Assembly (NCBI RefSeq): GCF_900110605.1
Contig: NZ_FOFI01000001.1
Location: forward strand, 434,001-498,000
Source: Epilithonimonas lactis
GTDB taxonomy: Bacteria; Bacteroidota; Bacteroidia; Flavobacteriales; Weeksellaceae
DNA length: 64,000 nucleotides
Direction: 5' to 3'
Shown here: positions 39,970 through 48,600 of the stretch, piece by piece
How positions within the stretch are numbered: position 1 is the stretch's first letter
Layout of the letters: the number at the start of each line of letters is the position of its first letter
Translations under genes and position numbers: made by a program
Notes under the pieces: generated by a model
What the model saw: the letters and a program-made list of their open reading frames with translations, nothing else
The model's database searches: none
What the model was told of the DNA's origin: nothing

Positions 39970-39972
39970 GAT
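39922..39972. repeat. 51-bp direct repeat, left copy (att-like)
   Basis: Runs from the codons for KELEPFVV to just past the DUF3467 stop codon. Identical to 43112-43162 over 51 bp, and the next ten bases also match apart from one inserted base. Perfect identity in the 3' end of a conserved gene is the layout of an integration site. Confidence 0.85.
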
Positions 39973-39991
39973 TTTTCTTAAACATAATAAG

Positions 39992-40025
39992 AAATGCCTC
40001 AGTGAAAACTGAGGCATTTTTTTGT
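39992..40025 (+). terminator. Terminator after DUF3467, just inside the island
   Basis: aaatgcctcag (39992-40002) pairs with ctgaggcattt (40009-40019) and a T run follows. It also faces the end of the minus-strand operon, so it probably serves both strands. Confidence 0.85.
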
Positions 40026-40026
40026 A

Positions 40027-40599
40027 TTAATAGTTTTGCAAAAATTCTTTAATGATATTTGAAAAATTATAGCCTGCAAAGTTTCTTGCATTTGGATGAT
40101 AGATTCCTAAAGCTTTACAATTTCCACATTCGTAATCTAATTGCCGTATATTCCAGCGATTGTCGATTTTGTCAAGATGCTTTCCCCAACAACCTTCATT
40201 ATTAAAAAAGTGTTCCCATATACGGCTGGAAAAAACAATCACTTTTTCTGGCTTTGTAATCTCAAGATATTCCTTGAAAGCTTTTTCAGCAGTATCTTTT
40301 TCATCGTTTGTCGGAACTTGGTTTGAGGAAGTAAAAGCACTTTGAATAGAATTTGCAAAAGCTATATTCTTCCAAAAATCTGCGTGTTTTTGATACCCAA
40401 AAACTTCAAGAATTGTCTTGTGAAATTTACTAGCAATTACATCCAGTTCAGCAATTTGCGCTTTTGTAAAATCGTTCAGATTACTAGGTAAACCATTATT
40501 GAAATAATGAGAATCTCCAATTACCAATAATTTCCCAAGCTCAGAATTGCCGTAGTTTTTGCCAATCCAAGGTTTAAATATTATGCTTTTCAACTTCAA
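40027..40599 (-). CDS. Uracil-DNA glycosylase-like superfamily protein
   Basis: 190 residues. LLVIGDSHYFNN near residue 25 sits where UDG-fold proteins carry their first active-site loop (G-[DE]-x-P/H), and GIYHPNARNF near residue 165 matches the second loop with the conserved HP. VIVFSSRIWEHFF fits the central beta strand between them. The classical catalytic residues are altered, so glycosylase activity is uncertain. It is the second gene of an operon, 11 bp after the 327-residue unknown, and lies in the repeat-bounded island. Such UDG-like proteins occur in accessory and defence loci; that role is inferred. Confidence 0.6.
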   Translation of the reverse strand: MKLKSIIFKPWIGKNYGNSELGKLLVIGDSHYFNNGLPSNLNDFTKAQIAELDVIASKFHKTILEVFGYQKHADFWKNIAFANSIQSAFTSSNQVPTNDEKDTAEKAFKEYLEITKPEKVIVFSSRIWEHFFNNEGCWGKHLDKIDNRWNIRQLDYECGNCKALGIYHPNARNFAGYNFSNIIKEFLQNY

Positions 40600-40610
40600 A
40601 AATTAAAAAA

Positions 40611-41594
40611 CTATAACTCATTTTTATCATAAAACTCAACTTCAAAACTCCATTTCCTAGTATACTTAAAATTTGCATTTCCTTTATATAAACTTAAAAC
40701 ATCAATATCTAACCCTGCACTTAAAATAATTGTTTCTGTGAATTTTTCCATTGTTTGATTTCCATCAATTCTACCTGTTATTGTAGTTTTAATATTTGGA
40801 AAATCGTGAATAAAATATTTGTTTTTTAAAGCTCTTTCTGGATCAAATATTCCTTTACCAAAAGTTTTTTCCCTTAAAATATTTTTTGAATAATTTCCGT
40901 TGACATCAACTTTAACTCCTTTTCCAAAAATACCAGCATTTCCAATTAAATCTGTTTTATCTTCAATTATTATTTTCTTTGCGCCTAATGCTTCATAAGC
41001 GCTTAAAGTTTCTTCTAAAATAAGATTTTTTATTAATTCACTCGAGCCTTCTAAAGGTATTAACTGATTGTTATCTTTTGGGTGAGTAACATATAATCCA
41101 TTATGAAAAAAGCCGTATTCTCCGCCAAAATGTTTAAAGTTTTTGGGTAAGGAACTTCGCTCTACAATAATCAATTCTGAGCCACCTTTAGATTTCATGA
41201 ATTTTTCAAATGCTTTGTCTCTGTTTGAAAAAGAGTCAAATAAACCATAGAAAATATCAGAACTTTTTGTTATTCCAAATTTGTCATTTAATGTATGATG
41301 TGGGATAACTATAGTTCGGGATTCATCATTTTTTTCAGAAGGATGTTGAAGAGTTATTGAGAGTTCCGCAGCTCGTATGCTTTTATACCATAAAAATATT
41401 TCTGTTCCAGCCTCTTTTGCTAAATTGACAATATTACCATACGGAGCTAATTTTGCAACGATTCCGTTCGCAAAAGTATTTTCTTTTAGTAAATTTAAAA
41501 AATCATTAACTTCATCTTGCTTCATTTTTCTACGACCATAGATACCATTTCTATGTTCAATATTAATTTTATCAACAATTCCGTAATATATCAT
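40611..41594 (-). CDS. Unrecognised 327-residue protein, island operon
   Basis: No family recognised. No signal peptide. Residues 24-120 look helical (DEVNDFLNLLKENTFANGIV); the C-terminal half alternates short strands and Gly/Lys-rich loops (GAKKIIIEDKTDLIGNAG, GKGVKVDVNGNYSKN, then TITGRIDGNQTMEKFTETI) and ends in a strand-like KWSFEVEFYD. Base composition is very AT-rich. An internal ATG at residue 24 is a possible alternative start. It precedes the UDG-like gene in the same operon, so the two products probably act together. A two-component defence or damage-response module is a guess. Confidence 0.6.
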   Translation of the reverse strand: MIYYGIVDKINIEHRNGIYGRRKMKQDEVNDFLNLLKENTFANGIVAKLAPYGNIVNLAKEAGTEIFLWYKSIRAAELSITLQHPSEKNDESRTIVIPHHTLNDKFGITKSSDIFYGLFDSFSNRDKAFEKFMKSKGGSELIIVERSSLPKNFKHFGGEYGFFHNGLYVTHPKDNNQLIPLEGSSELIKNLILEETLSAYEALGAKKIIIEDKTDLIGNAGIFGKGVKVDVNGNYSKNILREKTFGKGIFDPERALKNKYFIHDFPNIKTTITGRIDGNQTMEKFTETIILSAGLDIDVLSLYKGNANFKYTRKWSFEVEFYDKNEL

Positions 41595-41700
41595 TTTTAC
41601 TATTTTTATTTATAAATCATTCCCAACCTAGACAATTCACGTCCAAGCAGAAAAGTAAAACTCAATTTTTTGCTAAACTAAGAGAAAACCTAGCAAGAAT

Positions 41701-41718
41701 TTTACGGTTTTCCGTAAA
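41701..41718. promoter_or_regulatory. TTTACGG-TTTT-CCGTAAA palindrome
   Basis: A 7-bp perfect inverted repeat with a 4-bp centre in the gap (41595-41956) between divergent genes of the island. It could be an operator for the two-gene operon. Confidence 0.4.
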
Positions 41719-41798
41719 CGAAACTTTATTTAGAAAGTTAGAATGTAATTCTCCATTTCTTTTTCAATTCTCACCCAATATTTCAGCAAACTTAAAAC

Positions 41799-41846
41799 CT
41801 CAAGAAGCCAAAATTTGTCCTTTGGCTTCTTGAGGTTGTTTTTTTT
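41799..41846. terminator. Strong hairpin between divergent island genes
   Basis: aacctcaagaagcc pairs perfectly with ggcttcttgaggtt, followed by eight T on the plus strand. It sits upstream of two divergent genes where no terminator is expected, so it may insulate the right-hand gene or mark an old junction. Confidence 0.65.
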
Positions 41847-41895
41847 CATCATTTGTTTTTCGAGTCACAATTTATGTTAATTTGCTGTCGATTTT

Positions 41896-41939
41896 TTGTA
41901 CAATTCTGTACAATTTTGATGTGTTTATATCTATATTTG
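41896..41939 (+). promoter_or_regulatory. Promoter with duplicated TGTACAATT operator
   Basis: TGTACAATT occurs at 41897-41905 and again at 41907-41915, a 10-bp period, with TTGTACAA (41896-41903) palindromic. TAtaTTTG at 41932-41939 is a -7 element, 18 bp before the ATG at 41957. The repeats overlap the -33 zone. Confidence 0.5.
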
Positions 41940-41956
41940 GATTCCATTTTAAAACT

Positions 41957-43159
41957 ATGAACCGGGAAATAACTGTCGTGAACCAATTGCGGAAGAATAT
42001 CGAAAAACAATTCGGAAAGGACATAAAAACAGCTACAGATTGTGATAATTTGGTAAGCGTCATCCTCCGGGATTGTAAAACAAACATTAGTTCTCAAACA
42101 CTTCGTCGGTTTTTTGGCTTGATTAAAACCACCACAGGATCAAGCCAATTTACTTTAGATTTGCTTAGTCAATTTTGTGGATATAGCAATTTAAAGGCGT
42201 TTAGAGATGCGTGCAACAATCAGGAACTCGAGCAGTTTTTTGGAAATTCAGAAAATACAGGTCATCATTATTGGGACAGAAGTGAACAGTTGTGCAAGCA
42301 GATCATCAAATCGCCAGAGCTTTTGGTAAGCACACATCACCGTCTGATGTCTTTTCCGATGGCAAGAAAATATTTTATGGAAAATCATCCGCTTCGTGAT
42401 CTATTAGGTTCGGTTTACACCCAGTATTTTTCGGCTTATCTAAAATATAACACGAGCAACGAAGCTAAAATCTTTGCCTATGGTTTTCTTTTTCAAAGTA
42501 GTTTTCTTCTGCAGAATACTGAAATGATGGATTTATACTATAAGAAAGTGAGAGAAACCGAACTTTCGGATGAGGTCCACGTCATTCCTGCTGGTCTGAA
42601 ATATGGCGTACAACTTCTTTACGCCGATTCTGCGGGCAACGATCATCTTTTTGAAAAGTATTTTGCCGAAATGAAAAAAACAAGACTTCTTTACCGAAAA
42701 GCATCACAAAAATCGGTTTGCAGTTTTGAATCTACAGTTCTGGAATCTCTAATTTTTACCAATCGAACCAAAGAGATGAAATTTTTGATTGATAATAATA
42801 CCTTTCAAGTAAGTAATGATAAAGATTATATTCCTTCAAAAAGAAAAGAAACACACGATGAGGTTTGGAAAATTCTCTGCGCTGTAGCTTATCAAAAAAT
42901 GGGCGACAAGAAAAATACAGAGCGTTTTTTGAACCAGATTAATGTAAAGAATTTGGGAACTGGTTGGGAAAAATATTACTCATTGTTGTACTATTCTGTC
43001 TATTTTCATTCAGCTCAGCTAGACCAAAAAATAGAATGTATTTCCAAATTTAAGATTTTAATTGATGAAACTTATTTCAGCTATTATCAGAAGTATTTAA
43101 TCGAGTTTTCAAAAGAATTGGAGCCTTTCGTAGTTGGAGGTAACAACGTACAAGCTTAA
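41957..43159 (+). CDS. Unknown protein with N-terminal HTH-like domain, C-terminus fused to DUF3467 tail
   Basis: 400 residues from the ATG at 41957, chosen because the -7 element lies before it; the frame is open back to 41882. Residues 1-90 (NISSQTLRRFFGLIKTTTGS, then FTLDLLSQFCGYSNLKAFRD) match a helix-turn-helix-like N-terminal domain seen in many Bacteroidota proteins of unknown role. The rest is helical, perhaps TPR-like. The last 15 residues, KELEPFVVGGNNVQA, are identical to the end of DUF3467, because the frame runs into the right 51-bp repeat. The natural C-terminus may have been replaced. Confidence 0.7.
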   Translation: MNREITVVNQLRKNIEKQFGKDIKTATDCDNLVSVILRDCKTNISSQTLRRFFGLIKTTTGSSQFTLDLLSQFCGYSNLKAFRDACNNQELEQFFGNSENTGHHYWDRSEQLCKQIIKSPELLVSTHHRLMSFPMARKYFMENHPLRDLLGSVYTQYFSAYLKYNTSNEAKIFAYGFLFQSSFLLQNTEMMDLYYKKVRETELSDEVHVIPAGLKYGVQLLYADSAGNDHLFEKYFAEMKKTRLLYRKASQKSVCSFESTVLESLIFTNRTKEMKFLIDNNTFQVSNDKDYIPSKRKETHDEVWKILCAVAYQKMGDKKNTERFLNQINVKNLGTGWEKYYSLLYYSVYFHSAQLDQKIECISKFKILIDETYFSYYQKYLIEFSKELEPFVVGGNNVQA

Positions 43160-43162
43160 GAT
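43112..43162. repeat. 51-bp direct repeat, right copy (att-like)
   Basis: Identical to 39922-39972. It supplies the final codons and stop of the 400-residue protein in the same reading frame as in DUF3467. Confidence 0.85.
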
Positions 43163-43180
43163 CTTTTCTTAAAATAAATG

Positions 43181-43214
43181 ATCCCGATTCTGAATAAGAA
43201 TCGGGATTTTTTTT
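43181..43214. terminator. Terminator right of the island
   Basis: atcccgattc (43181-43190) pairs perfectly with gaatcgggat (43198-43207), with eight T after it. It lies between convergent genes and may be the original rpoC-operon terminator. Confidence 0.8.
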
Positions 43215-43241
43215 GAGTAATAATAAGCAGCTCTAAATACT

Positions 43242-44735
43242 TTATAAATTTTTGAACCAGACGTAAACATCTTCTTCAGAGGAGATATTCAGTTTTTTTC
43301 TAATGCTGTTTTTTCGGTTCTGTACCGTTTTTGGTGATGTGAAGGTGTATTCCGCAATGTCCTTGGTTGCAAAATTAAGGAAAAGCATAGCGCAGAATCT
43401 TATCTCGCTACCCACGAGCGTAGGGTTGATCTCTAATAATTTTTTATTGAAAGCGGGATATACCTCATTGAAACGTGTGAGAAATTCCGGGCTGTTGTCT
43501 TTTGCCATTTGTACCACTTCTTCAAAAGACTCGTTCACCTTCTGCTTCAGGTCTTGGTTTTCTTCTTCCTTTTGAGATAGCAAGATCTCTTTTTCTGTGA
43601 GAAGTTCTTCTTTCATATCAGCATCTCTTTTTCTCTTTCTGAAATAGATATAAAGAGAGATCCCGCTTATTAAAAGAGCAATAGATATGAAGCTTAATAT
43701 AAAAGTGTAATTCTTTTTAATAGTAGAATTTTCTTCTGTTTTTTTCGACATCATAATGCTTACAGCCTCATCCACATTCTTTTTGTGTACCGTTTTCAGG
43801 CTGTCATTGAATTTGGTATATTTCTCCAAATAAAAACTTTGCTTCTTGGGATTATTCAGGACTTTGTAAGTATCCGCCAGTACTCTGTTGATATCATTGT
43901 TGTCATTAAATTCTGTAGTTTGTTCTTTCGCATTCTGTTCTGCTTTCAGATAAAATTCCAATGCTTTTTGATACTCTTTTTCCAAATAATAGTAATCTCC
44001 CAACCCAAGATATTCTGTGGAAAGATCATTGTTATTGTATTCTTTTTTCAGGTCGTAACCTTTCTGAAAATAATGTAGTGCCGAATCTTTCAGCTTGGTA
44101 TGCTCCAAGAAAAGATAGCCTTTGGTGTTGTATTGCGAGGCGAAATCGATCACATAACCTTCCATTTGATCTTTAGGAACTGTCTTGAGTATTTGCATTT
44201 GCCTGCTGTAATAATACAAGGATGAATCTACATTTTTCACCGAGTAATAGTAATAGCCCATATCGCCATATCTCTGAGCTAAAAAAGAAGCTTTGTCAGG
44301 TCTTTTCTCCTCCAGCAAGAGATTCATGGCCCTTTGGCTGGATACTAAAAATTGAGTATGCAAACCAATTTGGTCATAATTGTAGGCGTAAATATCATAT
44401 ACTCTGGATTTGAAGATGTTGTTTTTTTGATTAAAATCCATCTCCATGATTTTCTCGAGATAGGAGAGGCTTTCTTTTGGAAGTTCCAACCCGGACAAAC
44501 CATCTGCCATTTCTAAATAAATATGCGGTAATTTTTTTTCATTCTTTGTTTGTAGGGCAAGAGACTCTGCTTCTTTAGCATATTTTATCGTTTTTAAATA
44601 TTCTAAAGTCACCATGCCATTATATGATCTTTGAATCAGCGCATCTATTTTTTTGTCACTCTCAGTTGGAGAATCATTGCAGGAAATGCATAGAAAGAGT
44701 ATAAAAAATATGGAGAGTTTTAATGTCGAATTCAT
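43242..44735 (-). CDS. TPR membrane transcriptional regulator with LuxR-like HTH
   Basis: 497 residues. Lipoprotein-like signal (CISCNDSPTES, Cys near residue 19), tetratricopeptide repeats over roughly 35-330, one transmembrane helix (FILSFISIALLISGISLYIY, near 345), a coiled coil, and a C-terminal LuxR-type HTH (DIAEYTFTSPKTVQNRKNSI). This layout, with periplasmic TPRs linked across the membrane to a DNA-binding domain, is common in flavobacteria. It lies beside cassette 3 on the same strand, with a terminator between, and is a candidate regulator of it; that link is only positional. Confidence 0.85.
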   Translation of the reverse strand: MNSTLKLSIFFILFLCISCNDSPTESDKKIDALIQRSYNGMVTLEYLKTIKYAKEAESLALQTKNEKKLPHIYLEMADGLSGLELPKESLSYLEKIMEMDFNQKNNIFKSRVYDIYAYNYDQIGLHTQFLVSSQRAMNLLLEEKRPDKASFLAQRYGDMGYYYYSVKNVDSSLYYYSRQMQILKTVPKDQMEGYVIDFASQYNTKGYLFLEHTKLKDSALHYFQKGYDLKKEYNNNDLSTEYLGLGDYYYLEKEYQKALEFYLKAEQNAKEQTTEFNDNNDINRVLADTYKVLNNPKKQSFYLEKYTKFNDSLKTVHKKNVDEAVSIMMSKKTEENSTIKKNYTFILSFISIALLISGISLYIYFRKRKRDADMKEELLTEKEILLSQKEEENQDLKQKVNESFEEVVQMAKDNSPEFLTRFNEVYPAFNKKLLEINPTLVGSEIRFCAMLFLNFATKDIAEYTFTSPKTVQNRKNSIRKKLNISSEEDVYVWFKNL

Positions 44736-44760
44736 TGACTATAAAAATATTGATTGAAGG

Positions 44761-44820
44761 TTTTCTATAAATAACATCATATAAGATGATTTCTAAACAA
44801 ATATAACATTTTATAGAAAA
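44761..44820 (-). promoter_or_regulatory. Promoter flanked by 10-bp inverted repeat
   Basis: ttttctataa (44761-44770) and ttatagaaaa (44811-44820) are perfect inverted copies 50 bp apart. Between them, on the minus strand, TAtaTTTG lies at 44805-44798, a -7 element for the TPR regulator gene. The arms may be operator halves. Confidence 0.5.
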
Positions 44821-44834
44821 TTAATTCTGCTACC

Positions 44835-44872
44835 AAAAAAAGCGGATAGATTTTACAATCTACCCGCTTTAC
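44835..44872 (-). terminator. Terminator of cassette 3
   Basis: agcgg-tagatt/aatcta-cccgct hairpin with a small internal mismatch. On the minus strand it is followed by a T run (complement of the A run near 44835). It lies 20 bp after the last cassette gene. Confidence 0.7.
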
Positions 44873-44892
44873 AATAACTTTATTTTATTTTT

Positions 44893-45525
44893 CTAAGGTT
44901 TCCAAAAACTCCACACTGTACCGTTGTACACAGCAAGTTGTCTACTTGCAGTATCGTAAACCATCATTCCTGGTGCAGGATTCAGGACGTTCAGATGCGG
45001 GCTTGCCACTTTTGGTAAGACCATCGCCTTGTCGGTATCCGTCAATACAAGAATTCCTGCAGTGGTATCTGTAGCACCATTGGCTCCAATTGCTGCTTTG
45101 GCACTCTCCTGTTCTCTTGCATTGTCCTGAAGTGAGGAATCAATGGTATTGAACTGTGTAAAGACGACATTATTATTGTTGGCATCCTGTACAGTTAGAG
45201 GAAAAGTAGGACTACCTGTGAGGTCAAACCAGTTGCCTGCCTTTCTGTATTTCATCTTTTTATCCGAAAGGTCGAAGATGATCGTTCCGTCGACCACTGT
45301 TCCCTGCATACCACGGTAACCTGCGCCAGTGGTCGCATTGTAAGCAACTGGATTTCCCGCAACAGTAGAGACCCATGGCATTACAATTCCTTTTTTGTTG
45401 TCAGCATTGTCATAGAATTCCAGAGAAACATTAGAGCCTGCAGTGGTTGAGCTTTTGCCTATGGCTACCTGGGAAAACATGGGAATAGCCGACAAGATGG
45501 CAAATGTTATGATTGATTTTTTCAT
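44893..45525 (-). CDS. Secreted VAIGKS / NGxxWSFW protein, cassette 3
   Basis: 210 residues. Signal peptide (1-19, ending PMFSQ), then VAIGKSSTTAGSNVSLEFYD, the counterpart of VTIGKT in cassettes 1 and 2. KKGIVMPWVS, DGTIIFDLSDKKMKY and the C-terminal PGMMVYDTASRQLAVYNGT ending WSFWKP show the same two-module plan. It is more diverged than the other two copies. It lies 110 bp after the large gene, and that gap holds a 9-bp inverted repeat. Confidence 0.8.
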   Translation of the reverse strand: MKKSIITFAILSAIPMFSQVAIGKSSTTAGSNVSLEFYDNADNKKGIVMPWVSTVAGNPVAYNATTGAGYRGMQGTVVDGTIIFDLSDKKMKYRKAGNWFDLTGSPTFPLTVQDANNNNVVFTQFNTIDSSLQDNAREQESAKAAIGANGATDTTAGILVLTDTDKAMVLPKVASPHLNVLNPAPGMMVYDTASRQLAVYNGTVWSFWKP

Positions 45526-45549
45526 TGTATTACGATTTTGTTTCCCGCA

Positions 45550-45617
45550 CTTACTCTCATATTTCTGAATTTTTTAATGATTAAAATTAAAGAGCTCCAA
45601 TTTTTTAAGAGAGTAAG
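45550..45617. repeat. CTTACTCTC / GAGAGTAAG inverted repeat
   Basis: Perfect 9-bp arms at 45550-45558 and 45609-45617, 50 bp apart, between the last two genes of cassette 3. Could form a long-range hairpin in the transcript. Confidence 0.45.
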
Positions 45618-45635
45618 CATGAGAAAGTTAAATGA

Positions 45636-48600
45636 TTAGTTAAAGGTATCCGGACAAGTTTGAGTTGTCAAACAATGCCACGCTGCTGTGGTTTCACCTT
45701 CTTTGACGGTGTAGACCTTTAAGCAAGCGGCTTCCTGGTCATATACCATCATTCCTTCAACAGGATTGGTAATGGAACTCAAACTGGCAGTGGTAGCAAC
45801 CCTGTTCACTACAAATCCTTTTTCTTTGGATTCCAGCGCCGTCCATGCACCAGAACGAACCATAGGCCAGTTGCTGTTGTTTTCACCAGCTCTCGCCAAA
45901 GCAGTGATCCCGTGCTTCGTTTCCAATGGGGTACCTGTGGCTGCAGGTTTGTAGCAGAATGGAGGAATAAGACAAACCGCGTCCTGAATAAGCGCATCTA
46001 TAGAGGTTCCTATTCCTTGCCCCAAGTCACCACCAAGATCAGCAGCTCCACCAGAGTTTACAACAGTCGGAACGCCGTTGGTATCTCGGCAACCTGTACC
46101 TGCACAAAGATTTTTATTAAGTGCTGCAGAACCTGATCCTACAGATAGCCCCGGAGCCGCATCTACAAGCATCGAGGTCGTTACGTTTTCATCTCCTTCC
46201 AAGGCATCCAGACATCCGTCATTGTCAGAATCCAGATCCAGATAATCCGGGATGCCATCGCCGTCGGTATCTTTCAAACTGTTGGCAGAAGTAGCACCTG
46301 TAGCTAAATTTACCCCTCCTATCGACAGAGGTGTCGCGTCTGAAACATCAGTTCCCACTCCATACCAATCTGTAATAAACGGCACATCGCCTGTTGTAGA
46401 ACTTACTCTAGAAATAGCACCTGGTACGATGCCATTTGAATTTGTAATTGTGGTATATGAATAGGAAGGATCTTGACTGAATGGTGTCCACCAGGTTCTA
46501 GGATTACCATTGTAAAGTATTTTACTTGTGTCAGATGTCCGTACAAAGATGGTTAAAAAATTATATTTTTGCATCGATGGAGGAATAGTAAGTAGTGCAG
46601 GTCCTAATGTTGCCTTGGTGATATCCAAAACTGTTGTTACAGACGGGTCTCCATCACCACTATCACCATTGTCATATGCTCGACTATATGGAACAACCCT
46701 TGTAAATTGAACAGCTTTATTTGTTTCGACAATTTCGGCTGTATCAAAATTCTGGATATAGTTATAGGTGTCACCCTCATTTAATGATGACATCACAATG
46801 CCGTTAACTTTTACAACAGTATTATTTTGCGTGGCCGTGATCATCATTTTGGTTTTATGAGATGAACTTTTTGTTAAAAATCTGGTTCCCAAAAGCCGGT
46901 CTGGTAAAAGATATTCCAAGGTATTATCACATGAGCTTCCGGGACTGTTAGCACATTTCAGAGCTACCATTACACCAATATTTTGAGTAGATGTGATTGT
47001 ATAACCATTGATGTCCACTGATGGTCCTAGATCAAAAACATAGTTTTGTCCATCATTCAAAGTGAATGAAGCAACGGTTGCACCCGCCTTATTTTTCACG
47101 GTCACTGCATTATTATTAACAGCACTGAAAATTGTAAGTCCGGTTTCATTATATTCACTTGAAGTGTAAAAGTGCGTGTTAACAGTGTATTTTGTTCCCC
47201 ATGTTGATTTTGGGTAAACTACAGCTATTTCCTGTATATTTACAACGTCTCCAAAAATTTCCTGTAAAACAGAGACAGGAGCAGAGGATGTTATGGATAC
47301 ATATTTTCCGCTTGTCACCTGATTTAGAGGCCAGTCGGGTATCTGCGAACTATTTAAATTAATGGATAAAATTCCCGATGCAGGTATGGTTGCTGTGGTA
47401 GCAGAACCATTGTATGGGGTGTAAGTTACTATTGTACCGGTGACTCCTGTTACATATACTATCCATTTTGATGTCCATATGAAATGAACTGCATTATACA
47501 ATCTAAAAGCAGAATCTTTAAGAGAGATAGGACCTTCCAAACTATCTAAAATCCCATCATTGTCATCATCCAGATCGCAGTCATCTGCAATACCATCGCC
47601 ATCACTATCCGGATTGGAAGGAGAAATAACGCAAGGGCATGGCGGCAAAATCTTCACCATCACTGACGATGTTGAATTATCCGTATTCCAACAGTTGTTG
47701 ACAGTGTCATAGAAGAATGCGTAGTAAGTTCCTGAAACTGTAACATTACTTGGATCTGCGACTTTCGTCCCCGCTGCTCTTGTAGGCGTGGTCCACCATT
47801 CGATCACCGTACTTGGCGCATTTGGATGAGTTCCGGTGTAAAGGGAATTTAAGTTGACAGAATTGTTTCCGGAATTGGTACAACTAGGTGTAACTGTGAT
47901 TGTAACCACATTGGACGTTGAAGTACAGCTACCTAAAGTGGTAACAGCTCTATAATATCTTGTCGCAGTCAATACTCCTGGTGAATAGCTTGCCGCATTG
48001 GCTCCGGATATATTGGTAAAAGTAACATTGTCCGTAGATACCTGCCACTGAATGGTACCATTTGAACCCGTTAAATTCAATGCAGAAGGTGCAGTGCCAG
48101 AAGTAATGGTTTGACTTGAACCTGCTGTTCCAGCATTACAGACTTCGACAATACTCGAAGAACAAAATCCCAGTAGGGAGCCATTTTGCCCGCCAGCTCC
48201 ATTAATGGTTAAGGTGGTAAAGTTAGAAGGCGCACTTATTCTAAAACGTCCACCGCCGTCACCGCCTGTTGTTGATGCTCCAGATAGAATCTCGTTTCCA
48301 TTGATGGTTGAAAGACAATTAGCGGGTGAATCGGAATAGATCGAAACTGTGCCACCGTTAGAATTAAAAATAAAATTCTCATTGTAAGTGTGTCCAGCAG
48401 CACCCAAGAGTAACACTACATTGTTTACAGGTTTATTAAAATTTAAGGTAAGCGACCATGGAGAAAATTGACCTATCCATAGCGAATTAGCACTCAGCTG
48501 ATCTGATGAACAAGTATTAAAAGGACCATTAGGATAAGTCTTGACATCACCAGTATAAGAAGAAGTAATTGTCACGCCATTTACAGTAAATGTTCCACTT

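Larger units (their letters stand above)
39973..43111. mobile_element. Putative 3.1-kb island between 51-bp direct repeats
   Basis: The interval between the repeats holds a two-gene minus-strand operon (327-residue unknown plus UDG-like protein) and a plus-strand gene fused to the right repeat. It is visibly more AT-rich than rpoBC. No integrase or transposase is present, so it would be a passenger or decayed element, or the product of another duplication mechanism. Confidence 0.55.

Noticed and set aside
40027-43159. Insertion sequence or transposon
   Set aside because: No transposase, no terminal inverted repeats, and the 51-bp repeats are far longer than a normal target duplication.
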